Shown here: one piece after another, positions 52,019-63,092 of the stretch
How positions within the stretch are numbered: the first letter of the stretch is position 1
Layout: each line of letters starts with the position of its first letter
Assembly (NCBI GenBank): GCA_017451025.1
Contig: JAFSSM010000015.1
Coordinates: forward strand, 1 to 64,000
Source of the DNA: Synergistaceae bacterium
GTDB taxonomy: Bacteria > Synergistota > Synergistia > Synergistales > Aminobacteriaceae
DNA: 64,000 bases
Direction: 5' to 3'
Position numbers and translations under genes: made by a program
Notes under the pieces: model-generated
What the model saw: only the letters and a program-made list of their open reading frames with translations
Database searches by the model: none
Told to the model about the DNA's origin: nothing

Positions 52019-52991
52019 CGAACTTCTGAGGGCTTCGGACATGCTCAGGGCAAATCACAGCTGGCACATTTTCACGCACAGGAAGGCCGACGGTGATGCT
52101 GTAGGTTCAGCAAACGCGCTGTTCGAGGCCGGAATATCTGCGGGTCATTCCGTGAAGTGGTCAAGCCCCGACGCAAAACTCCCCATAGGATATAACTACC
52201 TCCCCTGCTTTTCCGAACACACCACAATAGAAACTCTTGATTTCCCTGACGACGGAACGCTCTATGTGTTTCTGGACTGTGCAAACCAGACACGAAGCGT
52301 ATCCGGTTTTCCGCAGACCGGCAGCACAAATTCCTTGAACATCGACCACCATGAAGATAATTCACATTACGCACAAGTAAATTGTGTTGACGGCAAGGCT
52401 TCGTCGACGTGCGAGCTGCTCTTCAGGATACTCAAGGCCGGAGAGTGGCCGCTTAGCCGTTCAATCGCAGAGAGTCTCTACACCGGGTTGTTCACGGACA
52501 CAGGGAGCTTTACCTTCTCAAACACATCGCCGCTTACCCACAACATAGCAGCAGAATTAATCGAACTCGGTGCAGAGCCGGGACACATGACCGACCTGAT
52601 TACCCAGAACAAAACCGTCTGCGGAATGGCACTGTGGGGTCGTGCGCTGTCGCGTATCGAGATGTTCGGTGAGGAAAATAAATTCGCGCTGACCAGGCTT
52701 TACGCTGAGGACTTCCGCGAAACCGGAGCTGACATGACCGAAACCGAAGGTCTGCCCGCAATGCTGATGAGTATTCGCGGCCTGAAGTTTGCTGTTACTC
52801 TGACGGAATACCCCAACGGGACAAAGCGTCTGAGTTTCCGTTCGCGTGAAGGCAGTCCGTTCGGAGCAGGAGAGATAGCGCGAGAATTTGGCGGCGGCGG
52901 GCACGAGCGGGCAGCAGGAGCGTCATTTGAGGGAAGTGTGGATGAGGCTTGCGCGAAAATGCGGGAATATCTGCTAGAGAAGAGCCGGTGA
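52008..52991 (+). CDS. nrnA: DHH-family phosphoesterase (NrnA-like)
   Basis: A 327-residue DHH/DHHA1 protein. HRKADGDAVGSANAL, LDCANQT (Asp ligand), NIDHHEDN (DHH) and LYTGLFTDTGSF form the metal centre; GGGGHERAAGASF ends the DHHA1 domain. It degrades nanoRNA and, in some bacteria, pAp or cyclic dinucleotide products. Its place between rbfA and truB is conserved in many bacteria. ATG 52008 is preceded by GGAGGAAG. Confidence 0.93.
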   Translation: MTNDELLRASDMLRANHSWHIFTHRKADGDAVGSANALFEAGISAGHSVKWSSPDAKLPIGYNYLPCFSEHTTIETLDFPDDGTLYVFLDCANQTRSVSGFPQTGSTNSLNIDHHEDNSHYAQVNCVDGKASSTCELLFRILKAGEWPLSRSIAESLYTGLFTDTGSFTFSNTSPLTHNIAAELIELGAEPGHMTDLITQNKTVCGMALWGRALSRIEMFGEENKFALTRLYAEDFRETGADMTETEGLPAMLMSIRGLKFAVTLTEYPNGTKRLSFRSREGSPFGAGEIAREFGGGGHERAAGASFEGSVDEACAKMREYLLEKSR

Positions 52992-53872
52992 TGAATTGTC
53001 TGGTCCTGGTCAATAAACCTGTAGGAGTCCGCAGTACACAATGCGTTGGTGCTGTTCGCAAGTATTTCGATGGCGCGAAGGCAGGACATGCCGGAACTCT
53101 GGACAGTACAGCGTCGGGATTGCTCGTTGTGCTGGTCGGACACGCAACACGTCTGTGCGAATACGTTATGAATCTCCCTAAGGTATATAGGGCAGTGATT
53201 CAGTTCGGGAGCGAGACGGACACGTGCGATTACTCCGGTGAAGTGATAAGCTCTGTCGGCTGGGAAAATCTCTCTGTGGAAATGGTTGCGGACTTCTTGA
53301 AGTGTTTTTCGGGCTGGAGAATGCAGACACCTCCCGCAATTTCGGCGGTGAAGGTGAACGGTCAGGCTTCGTACAAACTTGCGCGTTCGGGCCAAGTCCC
53401 GGAACTGAAAACCCGTCCCGTGTTTTTCCGGAGGATAACGCAAATCACACCGTACAGCCCCGAGACAGGCAGGCTTGAGCTGGAAATATCGTGCTCGCGC
53501 GGAACGTACATTAGGAGTCTTGCGCAGGATATTGGCCGGTTGACAGGATGCGGAGCGCACATCGCCTGGCTTGAGCGCATAAGCGTAGGTAATTTCCGTG
53601 TTAAAGATGCATCCGGCCTGGACAGTGAGGACATCAAGCCAATATCTTTAACGGAACTTGCGCATAATTTCACGCGGATAGATGTAGGTCCTGCAGATGA
53701 ACGCAGTTTCACCAACGGCATGAGCATATTGCTGAGCCATGCACTCAAAATTCACAGGGGCGTATCCCTGATGAACGGAGACTTGTGCGTTGAAGGCGAA
53801 GAGTTTATCGGGTTCGGGCGTTATGCTGGCTATGATTACGTCAGGCCGGAGGTTATAGTGCCAAAATGTTAA
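52991..53872 (+). CDS. truB: tRNA pseudouridine(55) synthase
   Basis: A 293-residue TruB. CLVLVNKPVGVRSTQCVGAV and GHAGTLDSTASGLLVVLVG hold the catalytic Asp; YRAVIQFGSETDTCDYSG, QTPPAISAVKVNGQASYKLA and SCSRGTYIRSLAQDIG are the other family blocks. It makes pseudouridine 55 in the T loop. The start overlaps the nrnA stop by one base (TGATG), and the end overlaps ribF. Confidence 0.95.
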   Translation: MNCLVLVNKPVGVRSTQCVGAVRKYFDGAKAGHAGTLDSTASGLLVVLVGHATRLCEYVMNLPKVYRAVIQFGSETDTCDYSGEVISSVGWENLSVEMVADFLKCFSGWRMQTPPAISAVKVNGQASYKLARSGQVPELKTRPVFFRRITQITPYSPETGRLELEISCSRGTYIRSLAQDIGRLTGCGAHIAWLERISVGNFRVKDASGLDSEDIKPISLTELAHNFTRIDVGPADERSFTNGMSILLSHALKIHRGVSLMNGDLCVEGEEFIGFGRYAGYDYVRPEVIVPKC

Positions 53873-54813
53873 TCACGATTGGAGCATTTGACGGTTTTCA
53901 CAAGGGACATGCAGAACTTCTCAGGCTTTGCCGTGAAAATGCTGACGGTGATAACTGGGGCGTAATCTCGTTTGAACCGCACCCGGCAGAATACATGCAC
54001 AAGTTAAGCCGTACACTGTTCACGCTGAGGGAACGCGAACTTATCCGTCTGGTTATGGCCGTACCGAACATGTACTTTCTCAGCTTCACCGAAGCACTGA
54101 AGAATCTTGCTCCCTATGAGTTTTGGCAGATGGTACGTGAGAGATTTTGCGTTGACGGCCTGGTGATGGGAAGCGATTTCCATTTCGGGCTGAACAGGGC
54201 AGGAAATGCGGAGTATCTTTCGCGTCTTGCTAATCACGACGGCCTGAGCAAAATAGTGATAGCTGAAGTTGTGGATAAGGCCGAATACTCCAGCTCGAAA
54301 GTTCGTGAAATGGTGGAGGCAGGCAATGTAGAGAGGGCACACGAAATTCTGGGCTATCCGTTCTTTATGCTGTGCGGTGTGAAGCACGGTTTCGGGCGCG
54401 GACGAAAAATGTCCTTCCCGACAGCGAATATAGACATTGCCGGCAGAAAGTTTGTGCATCCCGCAGAAGGAGTATATGCCTGTGCGGTAATCGTTGACGG
54501 CAGGATATTAGCAGGGGCGGCTTCGCTGGGGAATAATCCTACGTTCGGGGATGTTGGGGATGTGCGTTGCGAGGTGCATATTCCCGGCTACAAGGGAGAA
54601 CTTTACGGTCATGAACTGCCTGTGTTTTTTCTTGGCCGTGTGAGGAGTATGCGCAAGTTTGCCTCGCAGGAAGAGCTTGCTGCACAGATAAATATGGACA
54701 TTGAGGCTTGCGATAAGGTATTTGCATCACAGAGCAAAGACCCTGTGCTGAAAGAATTTGCGGCACTTTATGAAGCAAGAGACTTGACTTCGGAGGTAAT
54801 AAGGCTGGTATAA
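53866..54813 (+). CDS. ribF: Riboflavin kinase/FAD synthetase
   Basis: A 315-residue bifunctional protein. The N-terminal adenylyltransferase has GAFDGFHKGHAELLR (HxGH-type nucleotide loop) and SSSKVREMVEAGNVERA. The C-terminal kinase begins at KHGFGRGRKMSFPTANID. It converts riboflavin to FMN and FAD. Order truB-ribF is conserved. ATG 53866 follows GGAGG about 13 bases upstream. Confidence 0.94.
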   Translation: MLITIGAFDGFHKGHAELLRLCRENADGDNWGVISFEPHPAEYMHKLSRTLFTLRERELIRLVMAVPNMYFLSFTEALKNLAPYEFWQMVRERFCVDGLVMGSDFHFGLNRAGNAEYLSRLANHDGLSKIVIAEVVDKAEYSSSKVREMVEAGNVERAHEILGYPFFMLCGVKHGFGRGRKMSFPTANIDIAGRKFVHPAEGVYACAVIVDGRILAGAASLGNNPTFGDVGDVRCEVHIPGYKGELYGHELPVFFLGRVRSMRKFASQEELAAQINMDIEACDKVFASQSKDPVLKEFAALYEARDLTSEVIRLV

Positions 54814-54815
54814 CC

Positions 54816-57676
<2,861 letters not shown>

Positions 57677-57739
57677 CCGGCAAAGCGGGTTATGTATAAT
57701 AAGGCGGATAACGATTCAGAAGGAGTGTAAAGCATAAGA

Positions 57740-59506
57740 ATGATCTGGATAATTTTGGCCCTGACTCTCGGAGCGTCAATCACATCAATAATTCATGGAG
57801 TGTTTATGCTGTTCGGTTCACTCTCAATCACTGGTGCGGCGATACCCGGCATACCGTCGACGATGCTGGCAGTTCTGCCGGTAATATCGGCGATATTTGC
57901 GCTGATAGGCGGGATAATCGCGTTCAACCAAAGCAAATGGGGAGCATTGTTTTTGTTCATAGCGATGGGGCTTTGTGCTCCGTCTCGGGATACATGGCTA
58001 TACGGCGGGCTTTACTTTTTTGCCGGGCTGTGCTGTTTTTTCCTGAGGGCACGTTCGAACGATGATTACACGGAACTCTACGATGAGTACGACGAATCAG
58101 AACAGGAAGCCCCATATGACTACGATAACGGAGAGCAGGATTTCTACTATGACCCTGCAGCTGCTCAGATACAGATACCCGATCCGGACTTGAGACCTGC
58201 GGAGGGCGAAATCACAGCAAGCACACCACAGCCCAACAATGAACCGCCGAAACTGCGCCGCCGAATGTCGAAGTCATGTCCGGAATGCGGAGCGGTGGTG
58301 TCGCGTGATGCGTTTTATTGTCCGACGTGCGGAGCCAAGTTATTCGTAGTATCAGACGAACAGGATATAGGCGGAATGAATGCGCCGGTCCTGGAACACG
58401 CGCCTTTGGACAATGGAGATGACATCCAGAGCGTGAACGAACAGTTATTTGCTCTGCCTGAGGACGAGCGATTTGTTGATGACGTGAATTTTGCAGGAAA
58501 TGACGAGGAAGATATGCCATCAGAGCAGGAAGCAATGAATTATCGAGCGGCGGTGAGGCCGGGAAATCAGGAGGCAGTTATGGCAGTAAAGCGTAAGAGT
58601 ATAAACGTAGCGGCTCGTGATGCAGCTGCGAGTTATGCAGAGTTTTCGAAATACGCAAACAGGGGCAAGAAGCGCAGGAAGTCATTCGGCAGGAAGATAT
58701 TGAGTATGCTGCTGCTTGTTGGTGCAGTAGGCGGAGCGTTGTACTTCCTTCTTGGTCTGAGGAAACTTCCGCCTGGAGAATTGCCGCCAATAGCGAGACC
58801 TGAGGTAGTGCCAGCGTCTACGAACGAACAGCCCAAGCAGGAGAGCCGTCCTGCGCAGACAGAGACGATAGCCGAGCCGGGGGACATAGCCATATCGGAT
58901 AACACTCTGCCGAGTTTCTCGCCCGAGCGCACCCCCAAGAACGGAGCGATAATCGGCAGTAACGTCAATGTACGTTCAGATCACACGACCAATTCGAGCC
59001 GTGTAACGCGGTTAAGTGTCGGGACGCGCGTAGAAGTAATCGGCACGTTCAACGTAACATCAGGGCAGTATTCCGGTATCTGGTACAACATCAGGACTGG
59101 AGGCAAAGACGGATGGGTGTATGGCCGTTACCTTCAGCCGTTAGGGTCAGGACTTCCTGCGGGATATTCCAGCGCATTGCTGAAATCTTTCGGGAGCACC
59201 AAGAGCCAGTTAATCGAGGCACTTGGCCAGCCCAGCAGGAGCACAAGTTCCAGTCTTGAGTGGCAGGGTCTTACTGCTACGGTGAAGGGTGAGGACATCA
59301 CGCGAATACGTCTGAATAATGCGAGCAGAGAGCTTCAGAACGGCCTCAAGGTTGGAATGAGCCAGACAGCACTGCTTCAGGTTATGGGTTATCCTTCGAG
59401 CGTGAACGGAAGGACGCTGAACTACAACGAGAACGGCAAGACCGGGCTAAGTGTTCAGCTGGACAAGAACAGCTCAATCAGCACGATAACTATCAACGAG
59501 CTGTAG
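57740..59506 (+). CDS. Membrane protein with zinc ribbon, SH3 and BamE-like repeats
   Basis: A 588-residue mosaic. Residues 1-95 contain four hydrophobic segments. An acidic Tyr/Asp-rich linker follows, then a zinc ribbon (CPECGAVVSRDAFYCPTCGA, about 175-195), a further linker and a transmembrane helix (SMLLLVGAVGGALYFLLG, about 330). After that come an SH3b domain (NGAIIGSNVNVRSDHTTNSS to GKDGWVYGRYLQPLG) and two repeats resembling SmpA/BamE folds (TKSQLIEALGQPSRS and MSQTALLQVMGYPSS). SH3b domains bind peptidoglycan or peptides, so the C-terminus should be outside the inner membrane and the ribbon inside. No known function. AAGGAG lies 15 bases before the ATG. Confidence 0.78.
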   Translation: MIWIILALTLGASITSIIHGVFMLFGSLSITGAAIPGIPSTMLAVLPVISAIFALIGGIIAFNQSKWGALFLFIAMGLCAPSRDTWLYGGLYFFAGLCCFFLRARSNDDYTELYDEYDESEQEAPYDYDNGEQDFYYDPAAAQIQIPDPDLRPAEGEITASTPQPNNEPPKLRRRMSKSCPECGAVVSRDAFYCPTCGAKLFVVSDEQDIGGMNAPVLEHAPLDNGDDIQSVNEQLFALPEDERFVDDVNFAGNDEEDMPSEQEAMNYRAAVRPGNQEAVMAVKRKSINVAARDAAASYAEFSKYANRGKKRRKSFGRKILSMLLLVGAVGGALYFLLGLRKLPPGELPPIARPEVVPASTNEQPKQESRPAQTETIAEPGDIAISDNTLPSFSPERTPKNGAIIGSNVNVRSDHTTNSSRVTRLSVGTRVEVIGTFNVTSGQYSGIWYNIRTGGKDGWVYGRYLQPLGSGLPAGYSSALLKSFGSTKSQLIEALGQPSRSTSSSLEWQGLTATVKGEDITRIRLNNASRELQNGLKVGMSQTALLQVMGYPSSVNGRTLNYNENGKTGLSVQLDKNSSISTITINEL

Positions 59507-59528
59507 CTGGATTTTTGCGGAAAAGAAA

Positions 59529-59560
59529 GTCCCCCCTGAAAGTTAGGGGGGCTATTTTTT
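59529..59560 (+). terminator. Terminator after the zinc-ribbon/SH3 gene
   Basis: AGTCCCCCCT and AGGGGGGCT pair around GAAAGTT and are followed by ATTTTTT. It is 23 bases behind the stop codon. Confidence 0.9.
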
Positions 59561-59573
59561 GTGTAAAAAAAAA

Positions 59574-59596
59574 CTCCTCCCGTTGATTGGGAGGAG
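59574..59596 (-). terminator. Terminator of the exported Lys/Ala-tail gene
   Basis: CTCCTCCC and GGGAGGAG pair around GTTGATT; on the minus strand a run of nine T follows (plus-strand A run at 59565-59573). Confidence 0.9.
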
Positions 59597-59615
59597 CAGT
59601 GATTACCGCCAAAAA

Positions 59616-60179
59616 CTACTTCTTCTTCGCGCGTACTACCCTCTTTGCAGGAACAGTCGCGCTCTTCTTCGCTGTGGAAGCAGTCGCCTTCTTCGCTGTC
59701 GTTGTAGCCGCAGGTGCCTTGCCTACCGCAAGCGCAGCTCCCTTGTACACCGCATGTGCCGAACCTACCGCCGCCACTGACGAAAACGTCTTATCATCGC
59801 CCTCGTACTCCGTTCCGTGAAGCAGATTCCCGAGCATGTCATAGTGCCTGAGATACGTCATCGCAAACTGCTTACCGTCGGGTGTGTACTCGTAGCCGTA
59901 TTCCGTGAAATACAGACTGCCCGCTACTTCAGGTGAAAGCCCGAACTTCGACATAAGGAGCTCAATCGTCTCATTCTTGATCGTCGTGTTCGTGTAATAC
60001 TTCCTCGAAATGGCGTAGGGGATTCCTGCCGAATCCTTGCCGTAATCCAGAAGGTACCACTGCATTTTGTTCTTGTCCTGGCCGAGATTCTTCTGCTTGG
60101 CCGAATCCCACGCAAATACTGGTGATGATAGTGCTGCTAACAGCCCAAGAAGCAGGGCACACGCTACAAATTTCTTCAT
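59616..60179 (-). CDS. Exported protein with basic Ala/Lys tail
   Basis: A 187-residue protein. A signal peptide (MKKFVACALLLGLLAALSSP, cleavage near VFA) precedes a domain of about 105 residues with QWYLLDYGKDSAGIPYAISR and YGYEYTPDGKQFAMTYLRHYD. The last 40 residues are a lysine/alanine/threonine tail ending RVVRAKKK, which could bind nucleic acid or acidic polymers. I do not recognise a family. ATG 60179 gives a normal signal peptide. It has its own terminator and stands alone on this strand with the NAGPA gene behind. Confidence 0.72.
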   Translation of the reverse strand: MKKFVACALLLGLLAALSSPVFAWDSAKQKNLGQDKNKMQWYLLDYGKDSAGIPYAISRKYYTNTTIKNETIELLMSKFGLSPEVAGSLYFTEYGYEYTPDGKQFAMTYLRHYDMLGNLLHGTEYEGDDKTFSSVAAVGSAHAVYKGAALAVGKAPAATTTAKKATASTAKKSATVPAKRVVRAKKK

Positions 60180-60237
60180 GACTATACGCACAGCCTTTCT
60201 CTGCTGAAAATTTGAGTGCTATTCTATCACAGATTTG

Positions 60238-61677
60238 TTATCGCGCTATTGCACCAAGCCCATAACTTATTCTGCGTTCATACCCGTCTGACGGAATATT
60301 GTAGATTCTCCCGTCAACTATCAGCTCCGTTGAGCCGCCTCCGTCGAGATTCAGTGCATGTGTTACACGCTGAGAACGCATAATCTCCGTCAATTCGTTT
60401 ATCGTCGCTCCGGATGAATGCATCCCGTTACGTCCGTCCACTATCATGAACACCCATTGCCCCGAGTCATTCACACCTACAGCAGATCTAGGATGACGTG
60501 CCGCCGTGAACGCGCTCTTGAAGTCCTCCTCAGATTGTGCGGGTATACCGTTCTCAAGGAGCATGGGCCCGGCCTGAATCACGTTGCTCATCTCGTACAC
60601 CGAATAATCATCGTCAGTGATTAACCCGAACGCTGCCTCGTCGTTGTCGTCCCAGCCCAAAGCACCGCGTCCCTCGTAGACTTCACCGAAATCACGTCCT
60701 CCGACCTTCAGCGCACCAATCGGGTAACCTCCGCTTTTAGTTACGGCGAAGAAGCCCGCGTTAATCGCTACGCCGGTGTTATTTTGCGAGACTATGCGCG
60801 ACAGTGTGGAGAGGTCTTGAGGGCCGTTGCGCGAAGCCACAGGAAGAATTTTCCAGTATGACGGGTCAATCGTAACCATCACCCAGAAACGCGGGACTAT
60901 TCTCGTTTTGGGGTTAGTTACTGCGGGAATGAGCTTATACTTGATTTTGCGGAAGTTCAGGAACGCGATAAACCTTCTGGCCTGGTTAAAATCTTCCAGC
61001 TTGCCGGTTCTGACACCTGAACTATTGCCTGAACCTGTGATGCCTGCCTCGATGTTCTGGGACTTCAGGAGATTCTTGATGTTATTGGCCATTTCGCGGT
61101 TAATTCCGTAGGCGTGAACCCGCCACGAAGGAATCCCGCTCGGCACTCCTTCACGGTGAATGTACACTCTGACCCCGTCAAGAGGATTGCGTATCATGTT
61201 TAGGGTGAGGCTTTTGCTGGCCTGTACCATTTTTGACATGAGGGCGTTGTAGTCTTGTGCGGACAGATTAGCGGATGGGTTGAATGTGCCAGTTTTGGCG
61301 AACAACTGGGGATTCATGTTCGAGGCCACAACTAGACAGCCTTTCTCGAAACTGGCGAGTTTGCCGTCGTCGCTAAAACCTGTAGGGTAATCGCTGAGCA
61401 GTTCTGCCTCAAAAGTCAGGCCAAGACTCTGAATGCACCACCTGAGAGCTTCGAGCCTGGTAACCGGAGCGTCGAGTTTGTCCACGTCATCAGTAACGTA
61501 ACCTGTCCTGAGGACGAAACCGCCGGGATCATCGTACTCTGCTTCCGGTGAACTGCTCCAGTCGATTCCGCGAGCATCAAGCAGTCCTGACAGGAAGGCA
61601 TATTTTGTTACGGCCTCTGATGCTGAGACAGGCAGAAGCAGAAGCAGAAGCAAGCATATACGTCTGAAATTTCTCAT
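60238..61677 (-). CDS. Exported phosphodiester glycosidase (NAGPA/DUF2233) family protein
   Basis: A 479-residue protein with a signal peptide (MRNFRRICLLLLLLLPVSAS, Leu codons forming a short repeat at 61625-61650). The region at about 195-255 (YGINREMANNIKNLLKSQNI and NQARRFIAFLNFRKIKY) resembles a SPOR-like domain. The C-terminal catalytic domain has GVAINAGFFAVTKSGGYPIG, HPRSAVGVNDSGQWVFMIVD and THALNLDGGGSTELIVDG, the NAGPA blocks. Family members remove N-acetylglucosamine-1-phosphate-type caps from glycopolymers. It likely acts on cell-envelope polymers in the periplasm. Confidence 0.85.
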   Translation of the reverse strand: MRNFRRICLLLLLLLPVSASEAVTKYAFLSGLLDARGIDWSSSPEAEYDDPGGFVLRTGYVTDDVDKLDAPVTRLEALRWCIQSLGLTFEAELLSDYPTGFSDDGKLASFEKGCLVVASNMNPQLFAKTGTFNPSANLSAQDYNALMSKMVQASKSLTLNMIRNPLDGVRVYIHREGVPSGIPSWRVHAYGINREMANNIKNLLKSQNIEAGITGSGNSSGVRTGKLEDFNQARRFIAFLNFRKIKYKLIPAVTNPKTRIVPRFWVMVTIDPSYWKILPVASRNGPQDLSTLSRIVSQNNTGVAINAGFFAVTKSGGYPIGALKVGGRDFGEVYEGRGALGWDDNDEAAFGLITDDDYSVYEMSNVIQAGPMLLENGIPAQSEEDFKSAFTAARHPRSAVGVNDSGQWVFMIVDGRNGMHSSGATINELTEIMRSQRVTHALNLDGGGSTELIVDGRIYNIPSDGYERRISYGLGAIAR

Positions 61678-61713
61678 AATGATAAAAACCTCGCAATCAA
61701 TTTTTATGAAACC

Positions 61714-61722
61714 TGCTATAAT
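61714..61722 (+). promoter_or_regulatory. Extended -10 promoter of the structured RNA
   Basis: TGCTATAAT, with the predicted start point 7-8 bases downstream (61729-61731), exactly where the RNA rod begins. The -35 region (around 61692-61697) is poor. Confidence 0.7.
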
Positions 61723-61729
61723 TTACCAC

Positions 61730-61865
61730 ATGCCCCTGCGGTATTCGTGATAATGATTAAGTTCTGAGCCAACACTCGTTTACGCTAGGCTAATGCCACA
61801 GACTTCATGTCTTATTAGGGACGGGTCAGAACACTCATTACACGGTACTCGCGGAGGCATTTTTT
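61730..61865 (+). ncRNA. Structured small RNA, candidate 6S RNA
   Basis: A 136-base non-coding segment that folds almost end to end. Pairings are ATGCC 61730-61734 with GGCAT 61856-61860, CGTG 61746-61749 with CACG 61841-61844, TAATGA 61751-61756 with TCATTA 61835-61840, GTTCTGA 61761-61767 with TCAGAAC 61826-61832, then an open asymmetric bubble. A terminal hairpin follows, with CTAAT 61790-61794 pairing ATTAG 61814-61818 and AGAC/GTCT around TTCAT. Six T follow (61860-61865). A promoter with an extended -10 ends just before it. A long rod with a bubble and the CCCTGCGGTATTCG start resemble 6S RNA, which binds RNA polymerase. The 6S assignment is tentative: the RNA is short for the family. 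SRP RNA is excluded by the lack of its GGAA loop. Confidence 0.7.
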
Positions 61866-61868
61866 GTG

Positions 61869-62639
61869 TTATATCAATCCTAAATGTCTGCAGGCTTCCA
61901 GTATTCCGCCGTCGTCAATATCTCCGCAAACATAATCCGCAGCATTTTTCGCACACTCTGATGCATTCCCGACAGCAACACCAATCTTTGCCCGCGCAAT
62001 CATCTCAACATCATTAGGCCCGTCCCCGAACACAATCACTTCATCAAGACTTGCCTTCTCGTGAGCAATCAGTCTCTCTATGCCGTTCCATTTTGAGGAA
62101 CCTGCACATCTTGCTTCGGTGAAGGCGTGCATAAGTTCGAGGGTAATGTTTCCCGGAGGCGAGAAGAATATTCCGTGCATGGGGGTTAGAGTTTCGGGAG
62201 GAAGCATTATGTAGCAGATTATTGCAGACTTGAGGGAACTTAGGGGACGAATGCAGTCGTAACCTGCCTGAGCGTTGAAGTAATTGAAGAACGGGCTGAA
62301 GGCATCAGTTGCGTAAAGGTATTTATCGTCAATTGCGGCAGTGAGTGAGGGAAATTTTGCGGCCACTTCGCGGAAAGCGTCGAGGTGTTCAGGCGGAAAC
62401 ATTGCGCGGTGAATTTCCTGGCCGTCCGCAAAAATCTGTGCACCTCCTGAGCACACAATATGAGTTATCCCGAAATCCCGTGCGGTAGTGAACGTCAGAA
62501 AACCTCCCCGTCCCGTAGCAATTGCCGGGATGTGTCCTGCCTGACGGAGAAGCTCGATTGCTGTGCGGGTCTGAGGCGGAACGTGGGATATTCCCTTGTG
62601 GCTGATTAGTGTGTTGTCTATGTCGAAGAATACGTACAT
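61869..62639 (-). CDS. HAD-superfamily phosphatase (Cof type)
   Basis: A 256-residue HAD hydrolase: FFDIDNTLISHKG (motif I, catalytic Asp), AIATGRGGFLT (motif II), a Cof-type cap, then GSSKWNGIERLI (Lys, motif III) and VFGDGPNDVEMI (motif IV). It dephosphorylates sugar phosphates or related metabolites. ATG 62639 follows GGGAG and is four bases behind the CobU-like stop, so the two are cotranscribed. Confidence 0.92.
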   Translation of the reverse strand: MYVFFDIDNTLISHKGISHVPPQTRTAIELLRQAGHIPAIATGRGGFLTFTTARDFGITHIVCSGGAQIFADGQEIHRAMFPPEHLDAFREVAAKFPSLTAAIDDKYLYATDAFSPFFNYFNAQAGYDCIRPLSSLKSAIICYIMLPPETLTPMHGIFFSPPGNITLELMHAFTEARCAGSSKWNGIERLIAHEKASLDEVIVFGDGPNDVEMIARAKIGVAVGNASECAKNAADYVCGDIDDGGILEACRHLGLI

Positions 62640-62642
62640 CAA

Positions 62643-63002
62643 TCATTCTCCCTTCAGCCTGAGAGCGAGTCCCGCAAAGACTCTATCAACTATCTCCGCC
62701 TCACGAGCTAATGTTTGATAGAGTCTTCCGGTCTCATCCCGCCACCTGCGCGATGCTTCGTCGATAGGCACTATTCCTCCGCAAATTTCCGTGCAGATAA
62801 TCACACATTTCCTCAGCACAGAAATCCTCTCCGCAAAATAATCACAGCCCAGCCCGCGCTTAACTCCCATATGCACATTCACGACTAAGCCAGGAATTAT
62901 TGTGTCGCTAAGTTCCAAATCCGAGACATGCCGGAATTTCCCGTAAAGCCTCTCTGCATAAGCGCGTTTGCCCTGAAATTTTCCTCCGATAATCACGTGC
63001 AC
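62643..63002 (-). CDS. Shortened CobU-like nucleotide-binding protein
   Basis: A 119-residue protein. The start HVIIGGKFQGKRAYAERLYG resembles the CobU P-loop GGARSGKS but has Gln and Arg in place of the two serines. The end, GGIVPIDEASRRWRDETGRL and AGLALRLKGE, matches the C-terminal part of CobU closely. CobU is a kinase and guanylyltransferase in cobalamin assembly, about 180 residues. This form has lost about 60 residues from the middle and altered the Walker A residues, so activity is doubtful. No other cobalamin gene is in the window. GTG start. Confidence 0.72.
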   Translation of the reverse strand: MHVIIGGKFQGKRAYAERLYGKFRHVSDLELSDTIIPGLVVNVHMGVKRGLGCDYFAERISVLRKCVIICTEICGGIVPIDEASRRWRDETGRLYQTLAREAEIVDRVFAGLALRLKGE

Positions 63003-63092
63003 TCACTAATCATCCTTTCCGAACAGCAAAATAATTTCTCTTCATGCTAATATTCTCACGCAATCACAATCAAGAAAGGAATAAAGATATAC

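Noticed and set aside
61730-61865. Signal recognition particle RNA or riboswitch
   Set aside because: The conserved SRP GGAA loop and GGAAGCAGCC stretch are absent. No plus-strand gene follows that a riboswitch could control; the next genes are on the minus strand.
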